The notes beneath the pieces were generated by a model. The model was given only the letters and a program-made list of their open reading frames with translations. It did no database searches and was not told where the DNA came from. The translations under genes and the position numbers were made by a program. Positions 8,348 through 18,042 of a DNA stretch of 64,000 bases are shown here, in pieces. The stretch comes from Diplonema papillatum (lineage: Eukaryota > Euglenozoa > Diplonemea > Diplonemida > Diplonemidae): assembly GCA_030068145.1 (NCBI GenBank), contig JAPJBO010000328.1, positions 160,575 to 224,574 of the forward strand, written 5' to 3'. Every line of letters begins with the position of its first letter. Position 1 is the stretch's first letter.

Positions 8348-8684
8348 TTGCAAGCACGTGCTTGGAATGGATATGTGCTCAACACCGCACTGGTCCCGTC
8401 TGCGCCGTGTTTCGGTCCTTTAAGCCACGGACACATAAGGCGGACCATCATCAGCGCGCAACCTGAGTGTCTGCAGACAGGACTGCAGTGTGAGTCTGGT
8501 TTGTCAGGCGGCTGTTCGTATCGTTCGTCACAGGACCACCCGTGCTACTAGAGCACGGGCGAATCCGTCACGGGGAGAAGGCCCCTACAACCGTGTCTGA
8601 GCAATCAGTTAAAAAACTCAGGGCACTCGCCCTGATTGTGACTGCGACTCGCTAGGCAGCGCTGACTTGTCCTCTTTTTACGGT
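8348..8684 (+). mobile_element. R1 SINE-like repeat, copy 2
   Basis: A full-length copy running from ACGTGCTTGGAATGG to CTCTTTTTACGGTG. It contains a small hairpin, CAGGGCACTCGCCCTG. It is flanked by near-identical direct repeats reading GTGTGTGTGGGATTGCAAG (left about 8332-8354, right about 8683-8706), which look like a target duplication. No clear Pol III box was found. Confidence 0.65.
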
Positions 8685-8889
8685 GCGTGTGTGTGTGGGA
8701 TTGCAAGAGAGAAGGGTTTGCGGGTTTGCGTGTGTGTGGGAGGGGAGGAGTGAGCTGAGATGCATTTGCCCGCAGAACTCTTCCGTGGTTAATGTCACCG
8801 GGGTAGCCGTGCAGGTGATTTCACCTTGCTTCACATTCTGCAGCCATTATTTCAGCCTAAACGAGCGTCCGACGACTTTTTCTGTGGTA

Positions 8890-9290
8890 GGGGGCCCCTT
8901 TTTCCGGCAGAACACGTGTTCACCACGAGTCTCGTTTGCGGTGCAGTTCATCGACAGGGGGGCACTAGGAAAGATCGTGGCTGGGGGTAGAGCTTTGTAC
9001 GGCGAACTTGCGCCAGGCTCCGCTACGCCGGTTTTGGGCCAACCTTCAGACTACAGTGTCTCCAACTGTGCCTGTCGGTCTGCGCCGCATCTTCTTCTTT
9101 TTTTGGGGTGAGGATTTGCTCAGAACACCGGGCTGCTTGGAGTCTCCGGGGGGTCAATTTCCGCATTCGTGAATGTCTTCCAACGACAGCGAGTGTCAGA
9201 CCTGCCCACCCCGAAGGCAGTTGGTTTCTTTGGCAGGGATTCTCTGCAGGCGGAAGTTGCTTGAGTTGGCGTTTTCTTTTTTAGTAGTAA
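8890..9290. other. Diverged copy of the 263-bp unit, then spacer
   Basis: 8890-9150 is a distant copy of the 7.6-8.1 kb unit. The rest, to 9290, has no recognisable gene. Confidence 0.45.
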
Positions 9291-9295
9291 AGCCA

Positions 9296-9570
9296 GGGCA
9301 TTAGCTTGGTCTCCGGCCCATTTTCCAAATTTGGACCGCTGACGGCTTTTTTGCGTCCTCACTCAGGAATGGACTCAACACAGCGCGACGCGACGTATCT
9401 TTCACGACAATGCTGGGCCCTGAGTGCCTCGGATTGCACATTGGCCACCTCTGCCGAGGGCCTGGGTGATGGTGCAGTGCCATTTTATTTCTTCTTTTTC
9501 CCCGCCGGCTTTTCCAAATTTGGACTGACGTAGATATAGAAGCTAATCCCCTGGTAAAGCAGCGTTCGCT
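9296..9570. repeat. Dispersed repeat R2, copy 1
   Basis: An inverted copy of 42838-43092. Both have AGGGCATTAGCTTGGTCTCC at one end and TCCAAATTTGGAC-type inverted ends, with TCAACACAGCGCGACGCGAC inside. The inverted ends suggest a MITE. Confidence 0.65.
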
Positions 9571-9924
9571 GGCGGAAGAACTCTTCGGGGTTTCCATCCT
9601 CCCTGCGCAACCTGCAAACGTGTTAAAACCACTGCGCCCCCACGGGCGGAGAGTGTTAGTGAGATACCCTGCGAGACTGAAAGTTCGGCTTCAGTGATCA
9701 CGCGCAGAAATTCTTGCTAGGTCCAGGTGAAGTCCCAACCGCGTATGTTTCGCGGGACACCCGCCGAAGGACGTCTCGAAACGCGCTACTCGGCCTTCGA
9801 ATCCGACCGTCCATCACATCGAGATCGTCTTCGGACGACGTTATCAAGTAACCCTAAATCCGCAAGATTGTGAAAAAAGAAAAATGAGTACCATTGCAAA
9901 GAAACTTCCAAGAAAGTGCTCGGA

Positions 9925-10100
9925 TACGTGCTAAACACCACGTCCTTTCTGCACCGTTGTTTCTGTCCAGTCAGCCACGGGCACATTAGCGGACACTGAG
10001 TGCATGCAGACGGAACAGCGATGTGAGCCAGGTTTGCACTGCGGCGGTTCGTACGAACAGCTCGTCACAGCCAGCTTCACGGGACGCGGGGAAAGCGGGA
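9925..10100 (+). repeat. Dispersed repeat R1, diverged copy 3
   Basis: GGATACGTGCTAAACACCAC, GTTTCTGTCCAGTCAGCCAC and the CGGCGGTTCGTA block follow the R1 order with many substitutions. Confidence 0.55.
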
Positions 10101-11610
10101 GACCGTGAGCGCTGTGCACTCCTGACGATCAGCACGCAATATGGTAGGAAACACCGTACACGTCATAGAGGGGGGACCGCCTTTTGGCTAAACGAGCCCC
10201 ACAGCGCAGGTTCGGCCATGCGCTCGCCAAAGACTGATGTTCCCACATCGCCGACACGTACGATGCCCCTTTTTTCCTCGTTTTTTTTTTTTTCTTTTCC
10301 TGGCGACAGCTTGTCCGACTAGGCGACCCAGGGGTGGCTAGTCTAGGTAAGGTCTCTACCGTTCGGGAGGTGCGTGGAATCGGAAATGATGGACTTTTTT
10401 TCCCCCGTTTTCCAGTGTTCTCGCCAGGGTCGGTTTTTAGACTGTTTGGAGGAATCTTTTGGAGTGAAAGTTCGCTTGAAAAGCAATTGTTGGTGTCGTA
10501 TAAGACCGGTTATTTCCTTAGCGGGAACACTGCCGCTTCCGAGAGTGAAAGAGTTGCTTGAAAGGGTTTCGTGTTTTTTTTTTTTTGTGCGGTCGACCTT
10601 TTTTTTTTTTTTTTTTTAGACGGTTTCTTCTTTGTTTTTTTCCCCCCCCCTTCTCGTATTTTCGCTTCTCTCCGCGCACACGCGCGCACTTGGCCGTATG
10701 TTTGAAGATTTCCCTTTCTTTTCGTCCAGAAGCGGCAACTGACTGTGGTTCACGAGTATTGTTGCCCATTCTTCCACATTCGTTTTTTTTTTTTTTTTTT
10801 TTTCTTTTTTTTTTGTTTGCGACTTTTCTTAAATAATTTTTTTTGTTGTCGAGGTTTGGCTTTTGTCTTAATTCCCCCATGCTAAAGAATCTTTGGACCG
10901 CCGCAATTCCGGAAACCCCCGTGCAATGCAGGGGGCAGTTCCAGGTCTTTCCCGGTCCAAAACATTTGCCACACACGGGGTACTTTTTTGGGTTGTCTTG
11001 ATTCGTGTTCATTTTTTAGCGGAACGGTTGTTCTGTGTTTTTTTTTTTTTTTTTTTTGGCCTTCCAACGACAGCTAGTGCCAAACAACCCGACTTCGGTG
11101 TGTCTCTACCGGCGGAAAATAGTGGGGTTTGGTTGGTTTATTTTCGTATTCGGAGCGTCTAACCACGCACATGCCTAACCTTCGGTGACGACGCTGCTCT
11201 GTATGCACTGCGCATGAATGGACACCAATGAGATTCCTTCTGTCCTTACCTACTATCTGGCGAAACAGCAAAGGGAACGGACTTGAAACTGTCAGCGGGG
11301 AAAGAAGAGACCTTGGTGAGTTTGACTCTAGTTTGTGCAGAGGCAGGCGCGGGCGGAAGCGGGGAACAGAGCAGTCCACGCGCAAGCGAGCAGCGAAGCG
11401 GCCCGCGTCGCAGGTGACACACACGGAAGAAGCCCGCACACGCAGCAGGGAGTGGAGACGAGGGTGATGGCAAAACGAAGAGGAAGCGCGAAGCAGCCAG
11501 CCCGGACGAAAAACCAGCGAGATTCAAGACCAGGCGACCAAGAGAAGGAGGGGGACGCGACCCAGACCCGGGCTAAGCAGCCTGGACCATTCAGCATCAT
11601 CATCCGTTTG
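10100..11610. other. Gene-free region with long T tracts
   Basis: Homopolymer T runs lie near 10275, 10575, 10602, 10785 and 11040. Several frames stay open because of poly-K/poly-F or GC-rich stretches, but none resembles a protein. Confidence 0.5.
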
Positions 11611-11613
11611 GTA

Positions 11614-11905
11614 TGACTGGGCAGGAAACAGCAGAGTATCTTTCCACAAGGATCCTTGGTTCCATGACTGGACAAGAGACAGCAGAGCATCTTCCCACAA
11701 GGATCCTTGGTTCATGGCTGGACAAGAGACAGCAGAGCATCTTCCCACAAGAATTCTTGGTCTTGGTTCATGGCTGGACAAGAGACAGCAGAGCATCTTT
11801 CCCAGAAGGATCCTTGATTCAAGAGACAGCAGAGCATCTTCCCACAAGGATCCTTGGTTCATGGCTGGACAAGAGACAGCAAAGCATCTTCCCACAAGGA
11901 TTCTT
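11614..11905. repeat. 50-bp minisatellite
   Basis: About 5.5 units of a 50-bp motif containing GACAAGAGACAGCAGAGCAT and CTTCCCACAAGGATCCTTGG, with some units shortened. The period is not a multiple of three and no protein repeat is kept. Confidence 0.8.
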
Positions 11906-11909
11906 CGGT

Positions 11910-12515
11910 GGCTGCATCAGACTGACTGCCGGCAAGGCGTCAGAAGAGGAAGCAACTGTTGAGCCCAGCAGGACGGACAAGACCACACGAACACCCCTCT
12001 CGTGGGTTCTCCTTTTCTCCTCAGACTCTTAGGTCGACTCCTAAGACTCTTAGTAAGAGTGGCAGGAAAACTACATAATACCCCCAGCTATATTAGTGCA
12101 ACGTGCACAACGCCCCAGGATTTCCTGCGACAAAGCAACAATGGTTAGGCAGATGCGTGGGGTCGAATTCCTGAGCAACAGGTTTCTGAAAGAATACTCG
12201 GAGTCACCACCACCCGTTGTGTATCTCTACGGAGGCTAGAGGCAGAGAAACAGTGCATCTCTAAATGGGTCTCTGTTTTTCAACGCGGACACCAAGCAGG
12301 TGTGTGTTCAAAAAACAAGCAGGAGAAACCTTAGTTTACTGCTTTGGCATGGGGAAGGAAGGAAGGGGGGGTCGTTGTGATTTGGTTCTGGTTCCGGGAA
12401 GCTGAATCCTGAACCGGTGAACCCTCGACGCTCTACCGGGCAAGGGGCCATGGGGTAGGATGCCAAAGAGGAGGGGGGCAATCGCTATTTTTCAAAGATA
12501 CCCTTTTTTTTTTTT
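11910..12515. other. No gene recognised
   Basis: Spacer with a short inverted motif near 12030 (ACTCTTAGGTCGACTCCTAA). I see nothing else that can be supported. Confidence 0.45.
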
Positions 12516-12519
12516 CAGT

Positions 12520-12745
12520 GAGCAGGCACCAGGGAAAGCCTGCTACACGGGAGCCAAGCTTCACGTGTTCGGCGGTACTGCAGAGCCACGGGCCTACGGG
12601 TCAAGTGGCTACCGATTTCCCAAACTAAAGCATCAAGGCGTGGCGCACCTTGGGGCTTGGCGCTTGCGCTGAACACAAGCTCGTCGAGACGGTCAGCCAC
12701 AGGGCAGAGCGGACGGGGGTGCGGCACTGTGCTGCCTCCGACTCA
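12520..12745 (-). repeat. Dispersed repeat R3, copy 1
   Basis: An inverted copy of the block at 21655-21850 and of parts of 43385-44075. Shared landmarks are GCGTGGCGCACCTTGGGGCT, CACAAGCTCGTCGAGACGGT and CAGAGCCACGGGCCTACGGG. Confidence 0.7.
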
Positions 12746-13228
12746 AGCTCTGCAAGCTGTGGTCGACCGTCACGTTCCTGGACCAGGAGCGGCATTTTTC
12801 TTCTTCTTTTTTTCAGAGTGAGCTGCTCAGCAGGGATTATTCTGATCCCCGAATTTCGGGAAAATCATGGTTAGAAAGTCTGTAGCGTGGCCGGAAGGGT
12901 TTTTTTTTTTTTTTTTGTTCCATGTTGAGCGAGGATTTTTTAATGACCTGTGATCCTGGTACACCCCGACCTGTAATTCATGGCCCTTTAATTTGCGGAA
13001 TTGGCCATGCAATTTATGGACGAATTGTTTTATGTTTTGGAGGGGTTCAGAATTAACATTTCCTGCCACGGCTCTTGGAACCGGTACTCGACCTTTTTAG
13101 GGACAGGGACCTACCTAAAGGTTTACTCTAGGAAAATAGATGATGCTCAAGCGATTCACCCATAGTTGGCCGCGCACTGGTATCACAAAGTAATGTATTA
13201 TGCAGGGTCAAAACCTTGTGTCTTTTTA

Positions 13229-14957
13229 AAGGGGGGGGGGCGAATAATTGTACCTGACAACTATTTGATTTGGGCAATTAAGAAAAGTCTTTTTGACCCA
13301 ACTTCGTCGGCGAATAATTGGGGGGGTCAAATAAGAAAAAATATTTCGGTGCAACCGAAGGAAACAGCATCCCCAGGCAGCGCTGCAAGCGAGGGCACCA
13401 CGGAGCACGGCCAGCGGTGAAGCGAGGGCCTGACGGCCAACGGGGTGCCGGAGCCGAAGCCGCGGCCCCAGGCCCGCAACCAACGGATCGGGCGCGTGTC
13501 GGAGCAAGCGGGTCGACCGCGGGACCACCGACGAACGGTGAACGTGCGTTAGGGACGGACGGCGCCTGCCCGCGAAAGCGCGGACGCGACGACGAGCAAG
13601 CCGGTGGAAGCGCCGCAGAAGCCGAGGCCGCAGCAGCCGTCAAAGGTGGCGAAGGCAAGGAACATCGGGGAATCGAGATCCCGGCCGCGGGGACAACCCG
13701 CGAGGGAGAAAAGGAAGTGCGCTGGATCATCTGGTGATTCCTTGAGCTCGTCAAACTGCACAGCGGACGTGAAGCGCACCGGAGACACACAGTACGCGGG
13801 GCAAGAAGCCACCGAAGCATGGCACAACGCGTGCAAAGAGGTAGCGGCTTGTGCAGTCTCACAGATTGTTGCTGCATATCAAGTTCAAACTACTGCTGCA
13901 ACTACGTTCCGTTTCAACTTGCCCCTGAACTGCAGAAGCCGTGCTGTTAGTGACAGTCCGGACCGGAAATAACCCGGACGGAAAAAGTCTGGAACGCTGG
14001 AGCATAGCAGTACGTACTCTACGTACTCATACTGCGTGGTGGTGTGTGCATGCATAACATACGTTGCTGCTACGTACACTATGTAGATGCTACGTACGCA
14101 TACGCGCTGCTGCTACGTGCTATTGCTACGTGCTGCTCCATGTTTATTCCGGATCAAAATATTTCCGGCCTGGATTTACAGCAGTCCAGAATGTACTTCT
14201 ATTTAGGGTAAGTAGAAAGGGCGCGGGGCGACGCCACTGACTTAGACACACGGGCAAGACGGCGGAAGCTGGCCGCCCGCTAGTTCTTCTCGTAGCTAGC
14301 CATCGTGATATCCTTCACCGTATCTCACGCGGCAAGCACTTCGGACCCAAGCGGTACTGCGCAGATTGTAGATCGTATTGATGTTCGAGGACAAAGAAAC
14401 ATCAGGATCATTTGATGTTTCTTTATGGCCGGGTGCGGTCCGTGCTGTGTTTTCAGAGTGTAAGTTCACATTTTATGTCTTCAGATCGTGGCTATTCGCG
14501 TCGTTCATTCACCCGCCTCGTCTGGTATCTCATACACTCCGCCGAACGTGCGATCGAGGACTTCGTCCAGTGCCATCTCTTTGGCTGTCAAGACGGCACC
14601 CCCGCCATCCCGGGACCATACCCCCATGCCCCGCCCTTGACGATGGCCTGGCTGATGAACCGGCATAAGGCCTAGCACAAAGCCAATCCAAGGGACCCAT
14701 CGCGACTCTCTGCGGAGGGTGATCGAGTTGTGGAGATCGAGTTGTGGAGATCGAGTTGTGGATGCCGCGCAGTATCGCGTATTGCGAAATGACGCAGATC
14801 TGCTGGAAGCATGGGAGGGCAATTTTTGGGTGCTACCTGACTGTTGTCCGTCGCACGGTTGTCTCTGTCTGGCAAATAATTGGGGGGGTCAAATAAAAAA
14901 AAACTTTTTGGCATACAGGTGTCTGTCGAATAAGTACAACTATTCGCCCCCCCCCTT
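13229..14957. mobile_element. TA-flanked TIR element (1.73 kb), inserted in M1
   Basis: Inverted ends AAGGGGGGGGGGCGAATAAT and the matching ACTATTCGCCCCCCCCCTT at 14939-14957, each flanked by TA. The ends resemble those of the 28334-28486 MITE. The TA duplication fits Tc1/mariner-type transposition. Internal sequence includes a 40-bp direct repeat near each end (AATAATTGGGGGGGTCAAAT at 13313 and 14876) and a module shared with 38925-39150. No transposase is recognisable. Confidence 0.65.
13604..13972 (+). CDS. Possible small ORF sharing a module with 38.9-39.2 kb
   Basis: A 122-codon frame, Arg/Lys/Ser-rich at the start (SRSRPRGQPAREKRKCA), then SNCTADVKR. The region 13670-13895 has an inverted, roughly 85-90% identical copy at 38925-39150, where the frame keeps SRSRPRKQPAREKRKCA and SNCTSDVKR before diverging. 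Shared amino-acid text in both copies is mild support for coding. It may be the C-terminus of a transposon protein, with a basic, nuclear-type tail. I do not recognise the family. Confidence 0.3.
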   Translation: MEAPQKPRPQQPSKVAKARNIGESRSRPRGQPAREKRKCAGSSGDSLSSSNCTADVKRTGDTQYAGQEATEAWHNACKEVAACAVSQIVAAYQVQTTAATTFRFNLPLNCRSRAVSDSPDRK

Positions 14958-14969
14958 TAGAAATGGCCA

Positions 14970-15109
14970 TAATACTCTCCTCCTCGCCCGTCTCGCTGCT
15001 CCGTACTCGCTGCTCTCGTCCTTGCTGCTGCGTGATGTCAGATTGATGGTGCGTAACAAACGTAGAAAGGTCATGCAGAGATTCTCGTGTGTATGCCACG
15101 AACTTCTTC
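14970..15109 (-). repeat. YR2 split direct repeat B2
   Basis: 140 bp, TAATACTCTCCTCCTCGCCC to GCCACGAACTTCTTC. It is repeated at an offset of 311 bp. Confidence 0.9.
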
Positions 15110-15160
15110 GTGACGCCTCAGGACACTGGACTAGAAGATAAAAATGGGCAAGGGTGGGTG

Positions 15161-15280
15161 GGCAAGCGAGGGGTAAAATTACGGTGTTCTTCTCGAGAGC
15201 GACGGGGTAATAACCTTTGTACAAGTGTTAGTTCTCGTCGGAATAGTATTAATCTTCTAAGATCTTCGATCTTATACGAC
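15161..15280 (-). repeat. YR2 split direct repeat A2
   Basis: 120 bp starting GGCAAGCGAGGGGTAAAATT and ending CTTATACGAC. It matches 18869-18988 at an offset of 3708 and abuts B1. Confidence 0.9.
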
Positions 15281-15420
15281 TAATACTCTCCTCCTCGCCC
15301 GTCTCGCTGCTCCGTACTCGCTGCTCTCGTCCTTGCTGCTGCGTGATGTCAGATTGATGGTGCGTAACAAACGTAGAAAGGTCATGCAGAGATTCTCGTG
15401 TGTATGCCACGAACTTCTTC
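15281..15420 (-). repeat. YR2 split direct repeat B1
   Basis: The inner copy of the 140-bp B repeat, downstream of the RT-RNase H frame. Confidence 0.9.
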
Positions 15421-15501
15421 ACGTGCGCGGAGTCGCTGCGTTGACATAACAATGATCAAGATGTAAACTTTCAGAGAAGTGTCCTGGGCTAAAAATCCAT
15501 T

Positions 15502-17892
15502 TCAAAACCATGATTGCGGCGTTGGTAGACCGCGCGATAGCGGGTCGGCGAGCTGCTCCTTCGTGGAAACATACGCCAATTCCAGCCGCTGTTCTCTGAG
15601 AGCGGCAGTCCTCTTCGCCGACCTGAGCACCTCAGCCGTGAGGAAATCGCGGCATCGCCCGCGCGCCGCGGAATGAACGCATACGGTGTTGTCCACCATC
15701 GCCCTTATAGTCGCCCTTCGTGGAAGGAGGGGTGAGATCCGCACTACGCCTTTCAACAAAGCGCGGGCCTCCAGCCTGTGTATTGGCTCGCCCGACTCAC
15801 AAGCATCCCATGTGCCCCCTTCAGCGAAGAAACCAGAAGCTAGAATGCCCCAACCGGAGAGGGAGGCATCCGTGTAAAGGAGGAAGACGCGCCCCCGGGT
15901 CTTCTCTGGCACGCTGTGCCACTGGCCAATTTCCCGTGTGACCGCCCGGAGCGCCGAAGCAAAGGAAGGCCATATCGGACAAGCCGTGTCCCAGAGCCGC
16001 GGTTGGTCAGCTAGGAGCCTGCCGAAGCGCGACTGGAAACGAGACAGTGTCGGGTAGTCCCACGCATCAATGCCTAAGAAATACATGTGGAAATTTACCG
16101 TGCCCAACACCCGGTAGGCCTCTCTGAACGTGCAAGCGCGCTCCGCCGCGGCGACGGCGTCCGTGAGGGCGTTTACTACCTTCGAAGGGGCTCGAAGAAG
16201 GTTCTTGGCGAGATCGACGTCGAGTCCCAGCCACGTCACACGCGAACGCGGAGCATACTCCTCGTCTTTCGTCTTCAGGCCAACAAAACTGGACACCGCT
16301 TTCCAAGTTTTCCACACACTCAGCATCGTGCGTGAATCGGGGGCTGAAAGGAAGAAATTGTCCACCCAGGGAGTGACGCGTCCGGCGGGGCATTTCTGCC
16401 TAACCACTCGCGCTAACAAATCGGCCAAGTTTGTCGCGACACCCATCGACTTGTCCCAACCCATGGGCATCACTTTGAGGACCCTCTTCCCATGTATCGG
16501 AAGTCGCATCCCAAAAGCTAGAGAAATGGACGGGTGCAAAGGAAAAGCGTGGAAGTAGCTCACGGCGTCCACCTCGAGGCCCATCACCGATGCACGTATT
16601 GTGTCCCACACCTCTTCCCTTGAGGGTAGGACCGTGGGGGGTCCGGGGTCCGGTGTGGCGTGCTCGTTGAGCGCCTTCGGCCAACATATGAGGCGCCCCT
16701 CGTCCGGTGTTTTCTTCGCGACGGTGAACAGCCTCATCTCGGTGATGGGGGTGGCCTTCGGCACTCGTCCGGTGATCGACGACATTGCCACGTCGGCAGC
16801 GTGGTTTGGGTGGAGCCTTGAGAGCGGCTCGAGCAGCCGTCGCCCCCAGAAACGCTGATAGTTAGCATAAAAGAAGTCCGGGTCGCGGATCCACCTCGAC
16901 GCCTCGATCCATGCGTGGCCGCCGACGCTGTGCGCTAGAACATCTGCCCGAACAAAATTTAGCAGAGGTGGTGATGACTGAGCGATTCTAGCAGTCGGAA
17001 GTGCGGGAGGGTGAGTCTTACACGCCTTGCTCGCGTTTGAGTCCCATAGCAGGACCGCGTTGCTCACCGATGGCTTCACGGCAGCATCATCGTGAAGAAA
17101 GGAGGCAAGTTCATCTCCTTTTAATTTTCCGTCAGGGCTCGGGAGGCGCCGAGCTGTGTCCGCACGTGACACCTGGGGGCGTAGCGGATGAGTCCGTTGA
17201 GGGTGGCGTGGAGGGTCAGGGTCCTGACAGCCTCGGGATCGGCAGCTGTGAGGGCGTGTTGTGCGGCTCCTCTCCGGATGGAGTGAGCCGTGAGTCCCTT
17301 CGGCAGAAGTGCTGCGTACTGCGCTGTCGTCCTGTCGCCCCCGAGTGTTTCGTCCGGCAGCTTCCGGGACAGGTACGTCGTGATCATGTGCCGCAGCTTT
17401 CCGGACCAGACTTGCGTCACGATCCCGACGTTCCGCCAGTCCTTCCTCTCCGTCCACTCTATCTCGAGCACGCCGTCTGAAGAGCACTTCACCGCTCCCA
17501 CGCGCTGTCTCCTCACGTCTCCGACTCTCGACGCTGTCAACCATGCGACCGCGAAGATCACCGCCGCCTGAGGATCGCTCTTGACCAGCCGGTCCACCGT
17601 CCGATACAACACGTCTTTCGATATCGGCGCCGCCTGTCGGGGCACGCCAGCTTTCAGCTTCGCGAGGCCTCTCTGAGCCATCGTGATCCGATAGTCGTTG
17701 AGGACAACGCCTTCCATGCGCAGTGTCGCGCGGATGTTGGCGACCTCGGTGAGTATCGAAGTGGGCTTTAGCCCCTCGGCGTGGCACCACCCGATGAACG
17801 CCAGCAACTGGTCTGCCGGCGGGTGGCTCTGGAGTCGGGCTTGGACCACAAACCTCGTCCACTTCGCGGCGGAGTACCCCATGTTTCGCCAC
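15502..17892 (-). CDS. YR2 reverse transcriptase-RNase H
   Basis: The open frame is 796 codons. Its 5' end is uncertain: there is no ATG at 17892, and the first in-frame ATG is at 17544, inside the overlapping recombinase gene. From about residue 257 the RT is clear: RLFTVAKKTPDEGRLI, motif A LEVDAVSYFHAFPL, motif B PMGWDKSMGVATN, then the active-site box WVDNFF near 16360. The second catalytic Asp of the usual xxDD box is therefore Asn. RNase H follows with LLYTDASLSGWGIL, HRLEARALL, MVDNTVCVHS and LADPLSRG, all four acidic positions present. The frame lies at -1 relative to the recombinase, as in YR1. Expression may use frameshifting or reinitiation. Confidence 0.85.
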   Translation of the reverse strand: MAKHGVLRREVDEVCGPSPTPEPPAGRPVAGVHRVVPRRGAKAHFDTHRGRQHPRDTAHGRRCPQRLSDHDGSERPREAESWRAPTGGADIERRVVSDGGPAGQERSSGGGDLRGRMVDSVESRRREETARGSGEVLFRRRARDRVDGEEGLAERRDRDASLVRKAAAHDHDVPVPEAAGRNTRGRQDDSAVRSTSAEGTHGSLHPERSRTTRPHSCRSRGCQDPDPPRHPQRTHPLRPQVSRADTARRLPSPDGKLKGDELASFLHDDAAVKPSVSNAVLLWDSNASKACKTHPPALPTARIAQSSPPLLNFVRADVLAHSVGGHAWIEASRWIRDPDFFYANYQRFWGRRLLEPLSRLHPNHAADVAMSSITGRVPKATPITEMRLFTVAKKTPDEGRLICWPKALNEHATPDPGPPTVLPSREEVWDTIRASVMGLEVDAVSYFHAFPLHPSISLAFGMRLPIHGKRVLKVMPMGWDKSMGVATNLADLLARVVRQKCPAGRVTPWVDNFFLSAPDSRTMLSVWKTWKAVSSFVGLKTKDEEYAPRSRVTWLGLDVDLAKNLLRAPSKVVNALTDAVAAAERACTFREAYRVLGTVNFHMYFLGIDAWDYPTLSRFQSRFGRLLADQPRLWDTACPIWPSFASALRAVTREIGQWHSVPEKTRGRVFLLYTDASLSGWGILASGFFAEGGTWDACESGEPIHRLEARALLKGVVRISPLLPRRATIRAMVDNTVCVHSAARGRCRDFLTAEVLRSAKRTAALREQRLELAYVSTKEQLADPLSRGLPTPQSWF

Positions 17893-18029
17893 GTAGCCTC
17901 GGCGTAGGAGGCGCTGTACACGCGGTGGAGGGCGTGTGTGATCCGCTCTTGCGTCGCGTTTCGAAACGTCTTTAGCGGTCGTCCCGGACGCGTGCTGCGG
18001 CTTCTTGGCCCCAGTGGAACGACGCTCAT
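17121..18029 (-). CDS. YR2 tyrosine recombinase
   Basis: A 302-aa protein with ATG at 18029, 13 nt after the Gag stop. Residues 25-125 form an Arg-rich SAM-like binding domain (NMGYSAAKWTRFVVQARL). Catalytic residues are Arg in TASRVGDV (about 168), His-x-x-Arg in HSIRRG (about 250), His in LTLHATLNG (about 277) and Tyr in IRYAP (about 282). Sequence similarity to the YR1 enzyme is limited to these motifs and general layout. The role is integration of the circular cDNA of YR2. Confidence 0.88.
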   Translation of the reverse strand: MSVVPLGPRSRSTRPGRPLKTFRNATQERITHALHRVYSASYAEATWRNMGYSAAKWTRFVVQARLQSHPPADQLLAFIGWCHAEGLKPTSILTEVANIRATLRMEGVVLNDYRITMAQRGLAKLKAGVPRQAAPISKDVLYRTVDRLVKSDPQAAVIFAVAWLTASRVGDVRRQRVGAVKCSSDGVLEIEWTERKDWRNVGIVTQVWSGKLRHMITTYLSRKLPDETLGGDRTTAQYAALLPKGLTAHSIRRGAAQHALTAADPEAVRTLTLHATLNGLIRYAPRCHVRTQLGASRALTEN

Positions 18030-18042
18030 GAAGGGGTAGCCT

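Noticed and set aside
8590-8660. Possible snRNA or spliced-leader RNA (hairpin CAGGGCACTCGCCCTG)
   Set aside because: The hairpin is part of the R1 repeat. No Sm site plus leader/GT arrangement could be seen.
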